Of a stretch of 64,000 nt of DNA, positions 15,350 to 24,400 are shown in pieces; positions within the stretch are counted from its first letter, which is position 1; each line of letters begins with the position of its first letter. The stretch is from contig NZ_BDAC01000020.1 in NCBI RefSeq assembly GCF_002091635.1, forward strand, positions 1 to 64,000, read 5' to 3'. The position numbers were made by a program, and so were the translations under genes. The stretch is from Pseudomonas indica NBRC 103045 (GTDB lineage Bacteria > Pseudomonadota > Gammaproteobacteria > Pseudomonadales > Pseudomonadaceae). The notes beneath the pieces were generated by a model. That model was not told the DNA's origin and searched no databases. It was given only the letters and a program-made list of their open reading frames with translations.

Positions 15350-17095
15350 TCAGGTTACCGGCAAGCTGAGAGTGAAACAGGTTCCCGTGCCGGGCGTCGA
15401 CTCAACCGTCAACGCGCCGCCATGGTCCTGGACGATCTGGTAAGCAATGGACAATCCCAGTCCGGTCCCCTTGCCTATTTCCTTGGTCGTGACGAATGGA
15501 TCGAAGATTCTCGGCAACAGGTCGGCCGGGATACCGTGACCATCGTCTTCCACAGTGATCTCGATGAAACGCCCATTGACCCGCGTACCGATGGCGATGT
15601 TTCCCCCCTGTTCCGGGAGCGCCTGCGCCGCATTGACGATGAGGTTGAGCAGGACCTGGTTGATCTGCGAGGGAGCGCATTCCACCAGGGGGAGTTCGGC
15701 GTAATCGCGGTGCACCTGGGCATTGCGCTTGCGCAAGGTGTTGTTGGCGATACGCAGCACATCGTCGATCCCCTTGTTGAGATCGACGCGGTCGTTCTTG
15801 CTGCGGTCGAGGCGACTGAAGTCGCGCAGGCTCTTCACCAGCTCGCTGATCTGATTCAGCCCTTCCCCGGTAGCCAGAAGCAGCTCTTCCATTTCCTCCC
15901 GGCAATGCTCTTCCTGCAGTTGGCGGGCATGGTGAGCCGTTTCCGGATCGGTTGCCGCCAAGGTATCCGCCGTCACCTCGACGAAGCGATCGAAGACCTG
16001 CCCCATTTCGCCGAGGCGCTCCCGCACGATCTCGACGTTGCTGCGCGAGAAGCCGAGCGGTGTGTTGATCTCGTGGGCGACCCCGGCGACCATCTGCCCC
16101 AGCGATGCCATTTTCTCGGTCTGCATCATCTGCAGCTGAGACTGTTTCAGCTCGTCGTAGGCTTTCGCCAACTGCTGGGTGCGCTCGCCTACCTGATGTT
16201 CGAGGGTCGCATAGCTGTGGCGCAGGCGCAGCGCCAGGACCAGCAGCACGAGCAGCAGCATGGCCGCATAGGCGATCAGCGCCAGCCGGTAGGTCTCGGC
16301 ACGCCGGAAGATGTCGGAGTAGCGTTGGGTATAGGCGTTGAGGATATCGCTGAGCGTGGACGTGGGCGCATTGACGATACCGAGCAGCGCGGCGTCCCGG
16401 TTGGGAAGTTGCTGGAGGATATAAAGGATATTGGTACCGAGCGCCTCGACCAGCTTGAAGGTGTCGCTGTCCGCACGTGCGGCCGAGTCCTGCAACAGGC
16501 CATCCAGGCGATCCTGCAACTTTTTCGCGGAATCCTCGCTGCCATCGTGCAGGTAGAGGAACAGCAACAGGCGCAGGGCATTGGCCTGGGTCTCCATCGC
16601 GGCCGAATGACCGGAGAGACGGTTCAGCTCGAAGACGGCCTGGTCCACCGTGTCCTTGAGCGTCGTGTTCAGGGAAAGGAACTGTTCGATGAGTTCCTGC
16701 TTCTTGCTCTTGGCGCCGTAATATTCCAGAACCAGTGCAGCCTCGTCGCCATGGCCGAGGCGAGCCGGGTCCGCCGGGCTGGTACCGCTGGCCTTGATGT
16801 CGCCGAACACGCGGTCTTCGGTCTCGCGGATACGGGCCTGGACGCCAGCGATCGCGTGCTCCTCCTGGGGGAGATCCTGGCGCGCCATGAGCAAGCGGAC
16901 ATTCAGTTGCATGTCCAGTTCCTGCAGTTCACGAATCGCGTCACGCATTTCATAGTGCTCACGCCAGTTGACCGCCTGGACCTGCGAAAGCAGGAAGACC
17001 AGTACTGCAACAGCCGCCGCGGCCAGCAATCCTCCCCATACGAGAGAAGAGCCGACCACCCCACGCATCAAGCGCCCGAACCCGTACTGCTGCAT
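15350..17095 (-). CDS. Membrane sensor histidine kinase, first gene of the eight-gene cluster
   Basis: The product has 581 residues from the ATG at 17095, which has GGGAG 6 bases upstream; a longer frame begins at 17149. Two transmembrane helices (about 13-38 and 271-291) enclose a helical periplasmic sensor of about 230 residues, of the all-helical DAHL-like kind. A coiled coil, HisKA domain (phospho-acceptor His in GVAHEINTPLG, about 341) and HATPase domain (NLIVNAAQAL, DDGHGIP, GKGTGLGLS) follow. It should phosphorylate the adjacent two-receiver regulator. The periplasmic ligand is unknown; the cluster suggests an envelope or substrate signal. Confidence 0.87.
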   Translation of the reverse strand: MQQYGFGRLMRGVVGSSLVWGGLLAAAAVAVLVFLLSQVQAVNWREHYEMRDAIRELQELDMQLNVRLLMARQDLPQEEHAIAGVQARIRETEDRVFGDIKASGTSPADPARLGHGDEAALVLEYYGAKSKKQELIEQFLSLNTTLKDTVDQAVFELNRLSGHSAAMETQANALRLLLFLYLHDGSEDSAKKLQDRLDGLLQDSAARADSDTFKLVEALGTNILYILQQLPNRDAALLGIVNAPTSTLSDILNAYTQRYSDIFRRAETYRLALIAYAAMLLLVLLVLALRLRHSYATLEHQVGERTQQLAKAYDELKQSQLQMMQTEKMASLGQMVAGVAHEINTPLGFSRSNVEIVRERLGEMGQVFDRFVEVTADTLAATDPETAHHARQLQEEHCREEMEELLLATGEGLNQISELVKSLRDFSRLDRSKNDRVDLNKGIDDVLRIANNTLRKRNAQVHRDYAELPLVECAPSQINQVLLNLIVNAAQALPEQGGNIAIGTRVNGRFIEITVEDDGHGIPADLLPRIFDPFVTTKEIGKGTGLGLSIAYQIVQDHGGALTVESTPGTGTCFTLSLPVT

Positions 17096-17271
17096 CTGAA
17101 CTCCCGAACGGAACCCCACACTCCGCCAAGACCGCGTGATCAGCCGCATCCGGCGAAGACCGTGGCAGACATGAATATCCGGGCTTGGATTGCGATTAAA
17201 AGCGTACAGATCGTCGGGACAAGCAGTCGATCAGCCATACCCTATTTATCTCTCAACCTTTCCCTACCCCG

Positions 17272-17288
17272 AGTAGGGCAAAAATCAG
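17272..17288. promoter_or_regulatory. Dyad CCCTAC-CCCGA-GTAGGG upstream of the kinase
   Basis: A perfect 6-bp inverted repeat lies about 180 bases upstream of the histidine kinase start. Its half-site and spacing resemble NarL/LuxR-type regulator sites. A related copy lies at 17478-17493. Function is inferred only from the symmetry and the repetition. Confidence 0.4.
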
Positions 17289-17477
17289 ACGAATCGTCCT
17301 CACCTCGGGCGGAATGCGCCCGCCACGTTGCCCACAGCGCCGCTCGCAATCTGGCGAGGCGTGGCAAGAAATGGGATGGTCGGCCTTAACACGGGGGAAA
17401 AACGGATTGCCGACCTCGTCGGCGAAACGGATGAACGGAGGCGAAGGGCCCCCGTGAAGCGGAAAAAATCAGGATAT

Positions 17478-17493
17478 CCCTACCCTGAAGTAG
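17478..17493. promoter_or_regulatory. Second copy of the CCCTACCC-type motif
   Basis: The sequence CCCTACCCTGAAGTAG shares the left half and most of the right half of the dyad at 17272-17288. It lies about 200 bases further upstream of the same operon. Confidence 0.35.
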
Positions 17494-17724
17494 TCCTTAC
17501 CGGTCGATATTCACGATGGCATCGGGCCAGGAAGATGAAGAATGTCGCAAAACTCAGCGAAAGAAAGCAGCCAGGACGGCTCAACAGACGCTCTCGGCAA
17601 GAGACGATACTAACTTTCAGTTAAACAACCCGTTCGCAGTTCACAGAATGGCCAGTCAGCCGAAATCCCCGGTAATCCAGACCTCTGAACCCGGATGACA
17701 GCAGCAGAGAGACTCGCCTGAGCG

Positions 17725-17760
17725 ACGGGGCGGAGGGTCGGTTACCCGCCTCCGCCCCGT
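17725..17760 (-). terminator. Terminator of the DUF11/barrel operon
   Basis: ACGGGGCGGAGG (17725-17736) pairs perfectly with CCTCCGCCCCGT (17749-17760). The 12-bp GC-rich stem starts about 28 bases past the stop of the 17789-21460 gene. Confidence 0.7.
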
Positions 17761-17788
17761 TTCCAGTGCAGCGAACCGTGCTCGTGCC

Positions 17789-20700
17789 TCAATAGAAGCC
17801 GACGAAGTTGAGGAACCAGCCCTGGTAGCGATAATCCAGCCGGGTCAGGTCGTCACTGAAGTCGGTGAAGTTGTAGCCGGCACCAACCCGGAAGTTCTCG
17901 CCGACATCGCGATCGACGCCAACCAGCCAGCCCTGACGTGCCCCACCATCCTTCACCTCCAGCACCCGGTATTCGCCAAGGGCGCTCCAGGCGCCTTGCA
18001 GGCGGTAACGCATCTGAGCCGCCGCCAGGCTCGCCCGGCTGTCGAACCATTCGCCCTCCAACCGTCCCGCCCGGGCCTGCCCCAGCCGCTCGGCGAGCTT
18101 TCCGGCGAACTCCCAGCGCTGGTCGAAGCGGTAGGTGCCTTCCAGCGCGAGTACATGGGAGCGCTGGTCGAAACGGGACACATCGCCCTCCTGACCCAGG
18201 GTGGACAGGTCATAGAGGTAGGTGTACTTGCCGAGCAAGCCCCACCGCGTGTTGTCCGCCGGACGCCAGGAGAAGCCCAGGTTCGACTCGACGAAACGTG
18301 CGCCGGCCCGGGTGTCGATCTGGTCGCGGGTATCGGAGATATTCAGGCGACCGGCGATGCGCCAGGACTCGTCGAGCTTGTGCAGCATGCGATGGGTCGT
18401 CAGCCATTGACGGCGTTCCTCCGCGCCAGTGTCGCGACGGTACTCCAAGGCACTGCTCCAAGTGGTCTTCGCCGAGACATGGCCGCCGCGCACGCTGAGC
18501 GCATGGCGGTCGACGACACCGCTGACGGCCTCCAACTCGCCTTCCTGCACCGTGAAGCCGTAGTTCCAGCCTTCGACCGGGTAGAAGTCCATGCCGAAAG
18601 TGTGGGCGATGCCCTGCTCCTCTCCGGACTTGAGCCACTGGCTTTCGTTGAACAGGCTGGCCTGGTTCGACAGCCGCCAGCGCTGACCAAGGGTCAGCCC
18701 ACCCGGTTTGCCGCCGAACAGCGGGTCGGTTTCCGCGCTGGAGTCAGTGGTCACCGTGTAACCGCCATACAGGCTGTGGTCCGCGGCAACCCGGTATTCG
18801 CCGTTGATGCTGGCGGCATTGCCGCGATCGCCGCCGGTCACTTCCGCGCCGACACTGGAGAGATCGCCGAACAGGTATTTGCCGCCGAGCGTCAGCGCAT
18901 CGTTGTCGCGGTAACGGCCATTGTCATTGTCGAGGGTGAGCTGGCCGACGCCGTAGACCTCCAGCGATGGAGTGATCCGCCGGGTATAGCGCAGGGCGCC
19001 CAGCGTTCCCTCCACCGCATCCGATGAGCGCGTCTCGGTGGTCTGGCGCAGCTCGGCATCCAGTTGGTCGTCTTCGCTCAGTTGCCAGCCCGCGCCGATC
19101 TGGGCCTGGTCGAAGCGATCGATACCGCGCTCGGCACGGCTCGCCCGTCCGGATAGCTCCAGCGTCTCGCTCAGCTCGCCGGAGAACTCCGCCCCCTTCT
19201 CCATCACCGGCATGCCGATGTCGAAGCGGCTGATGGAATAGCCGGAATCCACCAGCCGGTACCAGCCGGCCAGCGCCCACTCGTTGTCGAGCAGCCCCAG
19301 CTCCTTCAGATTGGCCCTTGCTTCGAGTGCCTGTGCATCGCCTTCGCGGCGGCCGTTCGGGTTGAGCCGGGCGAAGCTCAGGCCGCCGTTGTCCGAATAG
19401 AACACCGGTGCGGAGGTGGACTCGCTGTGGGCCTGCTCCAGCTTGAGGTAGGTGCCGCGCCCCGCCTGCAGGGTGGTATCGACACCCATCAGGCGATAGT
19501 CGTCGCCGGCCCGGTTCTCATCGACGTAGGTGCCACCCAGAGCCAGGTGCTCGCCGAACCATTGCTTGCCACGCAGGCCACCGGTGACTTCGCCATAGCG
19601 GATGCCGCGGCTGATGTATTCGTAATCGACCAGCAGGACATTGGTGTAACCGCCCAGCGGCGTGTCGCGGGTCAGCGTCGGCGCATTCTCCCGGCTGATC
19701 TGCAGCAGCGGCCGGGTCAGGATCATGCGCCCCTGTAGCTCGTCCAGTTGGTAATCGACGTCGCGGACCAACACGGTGCGCGCCTCCACCCGGCCGGTGG
19801 TCGGGTCGCGCAGTTCCAGCACCACCTGCTCGGAGCCTCGGAGAATATCGGTATGCCGCAGGTAATAGAGGCTACCCCCGGTGCCGAGGAATTCGCTGTG
19901 CCCCAGCGACGTCTGCGCTTCCGAGCCGAACACCCGCACTTCGCTGCGTGCCTCGCCCAGCTCCGTGCTGTCGCGGCTACGCCATTTCAGCGCGGCACCA
20001 TACAGGCTGCGCACGTACTGGGCGTACTCGGTGCCGGTCAGGCCGGTCTGGAAGTTGCCCCAGAGCGCCTGGTTCCGGTCCCAGTCGACCCGGACGTAGA
20101 GCTTGCCCTGGGTGTCGACGTCGCGTCGGGTGGTCGAGTCGTCGCCGTAGACCGGGTAATAGGCATCCGGGTCCAGGCGCCGGAAGACGTCCTGGGCATC
20201 GGCCCGGAAGAAGCCGCTGAACAGGTCGCCGGCCCGTTGCTCGCGGGTATCGGCCTGGGCCGTGATCAGATATTTGCCACGGATCTTGCCCTTCAGATAG
20301 AAGCCTAGCCGGCCATCCACCAGGAAGTCCTCATAGCGGTCGTCCGCGGACAACGCTTCCACCGCACCGCTGACGCGGTTTTCCGAGGCGGTGACATCGG
20401 CGATCGCTACCAGGAACAGATAGCGGCCGGTGACGTCCACCTGCAATTGCCGGTCGATTTCCTTGTCGCGGTTACGCAGACGCAGATCGAAGGTGTGGCT
20501 GCCCACCGGCAGCAGGTACTCCGCGACGAATTTGCGCTCCAGATCGACCGGCACCGGCTGGCCATTGATGCTCAGCTGGTAGCCGTCCGGAATGTCCTGG
20601 CCGGACACACGGACCCGCGAGCCATGGATCGGAATGTTCTGCTGGCGCAACGCACTGCCGCGCCCGTAGCTTTCGGACAGCAGTCGGCGGCTCTCCAGCG

Positions 20701-21460
20701 CCTCGGCGGAAAGGTCGCGCAATTCGCTGCCCGCCGAGAGGCGCTGCTGCTCGAGGCTGCGACGGCGATCTTCGGGGCGCACCAGTCGTATGCGCTGCGC
20801 CCAGGTCTCGTCGACGCTGCCGTCCGCACCGTAGGCCCGCAACACGTATTGCAACTCATCGCCCTGACGCAGGTGGGTACCTTCCGGCAGGTCGATGTTC
20901 CAGGCCAGCTCACGGGAAACACCCGGCTCTATGGCCTGCGTCGCCAGCGGCGTGACCCGGTCGATATCGCTGCCGCGATAGAGCACCAGCTCCATCCGCT
21001 CGATGAACCCGGCGTAGTTGCTGTAGACGTGGAAGCGCACCGGTTCGGTCAGTCGCCCTTGGGCGAACGCCGCCTGCGGGCTGCCCTGGACGTTCAGCAC
21101 CGGCTCGGTCAGCGCCGGGTCCTCGGTGGCCCAGATCGAGCCGCCACCCGGCAACTCCAGGGTGAGCCGTGCCGACGCCTTCCCAGGCGGTAGCTGCTGC
21201 AGATCGACCGTTGCCCGGCGCTCGCGCGCCAAGCCGTCGGCATCCGGCAAGGAGCCGGCGGACAGGGGTTCGCTTTCCCCCTTGCTGATCACCCGGACCA
21301 CCGGTTGACCATCGCTGGCGCAACCTTGCGCGTCGCAATCCAACGGGCCGCGGGTTTCCGCCTGCGCAGCGCCCATCGCCAGGGCGAAGAGGATCGCCGC
21401 ATCCAATGGTTTCAACGGCAGGCCATGGGAGACACGGGATTTGCGAATGAGCTGGCTCAT
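17789..21460 (-). CDS. Very large outer-membrane beta-barrel protein, partner of the DUF11/OmpA protein
   Basis: The product has 1223 residues from the ATG at 21460, which overlaps the previous stop by four bases (ATGA), so translation is probably coupled. A signal peptide ends near AAQA. The N-terminal third (about 30-420) is beta-rich and includes probable Ig-like segments (VRVSGQDIPDGYQLSINGQPV, VGSHTFDLRLRNRDKEID). The C-terminal two thirds are long alternating beta-strands typical of an outer-membrane barrel, ending in an aromatic residue (LNFVGFY). I recognise no TonB box, plug or usher signature. It probably anchors or exports its operon partner, or forms a surface platform with it. 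Confidence 0.75.
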   Translation of the reverse strand: MSQLIRKSRVSHGLPLKPLDAAILFALAMGAAQAETRGPLDCDAQGCASDGQPVVRVISKGESEPLSAGSLPDADGLARERRATVDLQQLPPGKASARLTLELPGGGSIWATEDPALTEPVLNVQGSPQAAFAQGRLTEPVRFHVYSNYAGFIERMELVLYRGSDIDRVTPLATQAIEPGVSRELAWNIDLPEGTHLRQGDELQYVLRAYGADGSVDETWAQRIRLVRPEDRRRSLEQQRLSAGSELRDLSAEALESRRLLSESYGRGSALRQQNIPIHGSRVRVSGQDIPDGYQLSINGQPVPVDLERKFVAEYLLPVGSHTFDLRLRNRDKEIDRQLQVDVTGRYLFLVAIADVTASENRVSGAVEALSADDRYEDFLVDGRLGFYLKGKIRGKYLITAQADTREQRAGDLFSGFFRADAQDVFRRLDPDAYYPVYGDDSTTRRDVDTQGKLYVRVDWDRNQALWGNFQTGLTGTEYAQYVRSLYGAALKWRSRDSTELGEARSEVRVFGSEAQTSLGHSEFLGTGGSLYYLRHTDILRGSEQVVLELRDPTTGRVEARTVLVRDVDYQLDELQGRMILTRPLLQISRENAPTLTRDTPLGGYTNVLLVDYEYISRGIRYGEVTGGLRGKQWFGEHLALGGTYVDENRAGDDYRLMGVDTTLQAGRGTYLKLEQAHSESTSAPVFYSDNGGLSFARLNPNGRREGDAQALEARANLKELGLLDNEWALAGWYRLVDSGYSISRFDIGMPVMEKGAEFSGELSETLELSGRASRAERGIDRFDQAQIGAGWQLSEDDQLDAELRQTTETRSSDAVEGTLGALRYTRRITPSLEVYGVGQLTLDNDNGRYRDNDALTLGGKYLFGDLSSVGAEVTGGDRGNAASINGEYRVAADHSLYGGYTVTTDSSAETDPLFGGKPGGLTLGQRWRLSNQASLFNESQWLKSGEEQGIAHTFGMDFYPVEGWNYGFTVQEGELEAVSGVVDRHALSVRGGHVSAKTTWSSALEYRRDTGAEERRQWLTTHRMLHKLDESWRIAGRLNISDTRDQIDTRAGARFVESNLGFSWRPADNTRWGLLGKYTYLYDLSTLGQEGDVSRFDQRSHVLALEGTYRFDQRWEFAGKLAERLGQARAGRLEGEWFDSRASLAAAQMRYRLQGAWSALGEYRVLEVKDGGARQGWLVGVDRDVGENFRVGAGYNFTDFSDDLTRLDYRYQGWFLNFVGFY

Positions 21461-24400
21461 AGCGCGCCCTCCCGTACCGGATCGAGGCTTCCGTGATCCA
21501 CCTCCACCCTGAGCCTCGCCCTCTCCCCGGGCGGCAGGCGTTCGGCGAGCGCGGCGAACAAGGCCTTCGCCCGGCGCAGACCCAGGGCCTGGTTGTAGGC
21601 CTGGGAACCGCGACGATCGGCATGCCCGACGATCACCAGGCGGCTGCCCATCCCGGCGGCCTGGCGGGCCAGCCATTGCTGCGCGAGCTGATCCAGCAGC
21701 GCCTGGTAGCGCGGGCGGACCTCGGCCTTGTCCGTTTCGAACAGCACTTCGCCCAGGCGCACCTGTTCACCGCTCAGCCGCAGAAGGCTGCGGGTTTCCG
21801 GCCGCACACGGATGCCAAGGCGTTCGCGCACCGTCGGAGAGACCCTGGCGAACAAGGCATCGCGCAACGCCTCGGCCCGGCGCAAGGCGAGCGCCGGTTG
21901 TTCGGCGTGCCCCACCACGTCCACATCGCCGCCCTGGTGTTCGCCAAGGATGCGCACCATGGTGTCGATGGCCGGCGTGTACTCGGGACGGATTTCCGCG
22001 CTGCCCGGCGCGAAGACCACCTCACCCAGCTCCAGCTCGACCCGCTCGGGTGCGTGCCAGGGTTGCTCCGGGGCCTGCACAGCGAAATCGAAACGGACCG
22101 GCATGCCCTGGGTGATGCGCTTGACCTTCGGATTGCCATCGACGAAGTGGCTGCCGGCCGGCAAGGTCGCCGTGTCCACCTTCATGATGAAGTTACGGCC
22201 CCGACCGATATGCTCGACGTCCAACCCTTCCAGATGGAAACGGCCGCGCGAATCGGTTTCCACCAGCAGCCCTTCTACCGTTCCCAGGCGCACGCCCGGC
22301 AGACCCGGCTCGTCGACGCCCGCGTTGACGATTTCGTAGGTCACCCAGTACTCGCCGCCGTCGGTCACAGCGACATGACGCGTTACGCGCAGATCCTGGG
22401 TTCCAAGCCCACGTGCGGCATCGCCCTCACGCGTCACCGTCTCACTGCCGTCGGCGCGCATCCGCAGCAGCGTGCCTTCGGCGCTGCGCAATTCGAAGTC
22501 ATCGGTGAAGGTCGGACTGCGCAAGCGCTGGCTGATGGTGATCCGCCGCTGCCCTGCCGACTCGTCCGGCGAACGGCGCCCGAGCAGATCGCCCAGCACG
22601 ATGCCATGCAGCAACGGTGCACTGGCATCCGGCTCCGGGTGCGGCCCGTCGCCACGGTCCACCAGGGTCGAACCGGGCACATAGGCGTCCGCTGCGAAAC
22701 CGCCATGGACCTTCAGCCCGGTGGCCTTGGCGCTGTCCTGCCAGCCATCGCCGTCGCGATCCAAGAAGACCGTGCCGAGCACGCGGGCATCTTCGAACAG
22801 CGGATCGGCCTCGCGCTGGACCGAAGCCCGCGCCACGTTGCTGATGACGCTGCCGGCGAGCATCAGGCGGGCGCTGTTGACGTACTCGCCACGGGCGGCG
22901 ACGCCGGCCCCGACGCGCAGGAAATAGCTGATGGTCAAGCGACCACCGGCGGCCATGGACAGGCCTTCGACCCGCAGCGGATCGAGGCCGGCGAGATGGG
23001 CGACGCCATCGCGGTCGCTCACGGCCAGCGAACCGTCGACATAGCTGAAGCCCGCCGGCGGTGTATCCACCAGCGATACGCCGGCCAGGTCGGTGCTGCC
23101 GGTGTTTTCCGCCACCAGGGTGTAGCGCACCAGATCGCCGATCTTCACCTTCTGCGGGCTGGCCTGCTTGCTCAGGCGCACAGGCATGCTGCCGGCCACC
23201 GCCACCGTTGCCCGGGCGGTGTCGCAGATGCTCGGATTGAGCGCATCGCAGATGCGGTAGTCGAGCGTGTAGGTTCCCGGCGAAGCGCTCGCGGCCACAC
23301 GGATTGCCCCGGTCGCCGGATCGAGGCTGACATCCGGGCTGGAACTACCGATCTGCTCCAGGGTCACAGCGCCTTGTGCCAGCGCGATACCGTTCAGGGA
23401 GTCGTTGCCCAGGACGTTGCCCACCGCGCCGCCAGTCAGCGCTTCGATGGTCGAAGTGCTGTAGTCGTCGTCCAGCGCATCGATGATCGGCGGCGCGACC
23501 CGCACGGTGATGGTGGCGGTCGCGCAGTTATCCGGCACGGCGCGCTCGCAGATGCGGTAATCGACGCTGTAGTCGCCCGCCGGGGTGCCGGGATTGATTC
23601 CGACGACACCGGTCTGGGTATCGACCAGCAATGGCGACGGCGGCGTGCCGACCAGTGACAGGATGACCGTGGACGGATCGGCCACGGTTCCGTTCAGGCT
23701 GTCGTTATCGAACAGATTGCCCAGCGACGGATCGCCGGAGGCACCCGAACCGGTGACGAAGGTATCGTCCGTGGCAGTGATTTCCAGGGCCGTCACCACC
23801 ACGGTCACGGTGGCCTCGTCACAGTTGACCGTGCTCGCCGATTCGCACAGCCGGTAGACGAAGCTGTAGGAACCCGCCGGGCTGTCCGGCTGCACGCCGA
23901 CCTCGCCGGTCGCCGGGTCGAAGGTCAGCTCCGGCGGCAGATCGCCGACCAGGGTCGCGGTGACATCGGCCGGAGCCACCGTCCGGCTGTTCAGGCTGTC
24001 GTTGTCGAAGACATTGCCGGCACGGGTTTCACCGCGCGTCGGGGTATAGCGGTCGTCCACCGCATCGACGGTCGGCTCGCTGACCGTCACCGTTACGCTG
24101 CTCTGGTTGTCGTCCTGGCGCGATGTGGGCTCGCCAACGGTGGAGTCGTCCGTGGACAGCGCCACCGAGGCGTTGTTGGTGATATTCCCGGCGCTCGTCG
24201 GCGCAGTGGCCTGGACGGTCACGGTCACCGCACTGCCCGCCGAGCCGGCGCTGTTGGTGCCGGGCAACGACTGGATACGGCCGCTGAGCACGAACCCGCT
24301 CGTCGCATCGCCGCTGATGGTGATGCCCAGGTCACCACACACCGCTCCGCCGCTGGCACTGCCGCAAGTCACGCCGGCCGCGCTCAGGCCGCTGATGCCC

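Larger units (their letters stand above)
17096..17724. other. Non-coding gap upstream of the histidine kinase
   Basis: I see no supported gene here. The stretch should hold the promoter of the eight-gene cluster. Two similar motifs are listed separately at 17272 and 17478. Confidence 0.5.

Noticed and set aside
15422-17389. 655-residue open frame on the plus strand opposite the histidine kinase
   Set aside because: The minus strand holds a complete kinase with all motifs; the plus frame is a GC-rich shadow with no domain or ribosome site.
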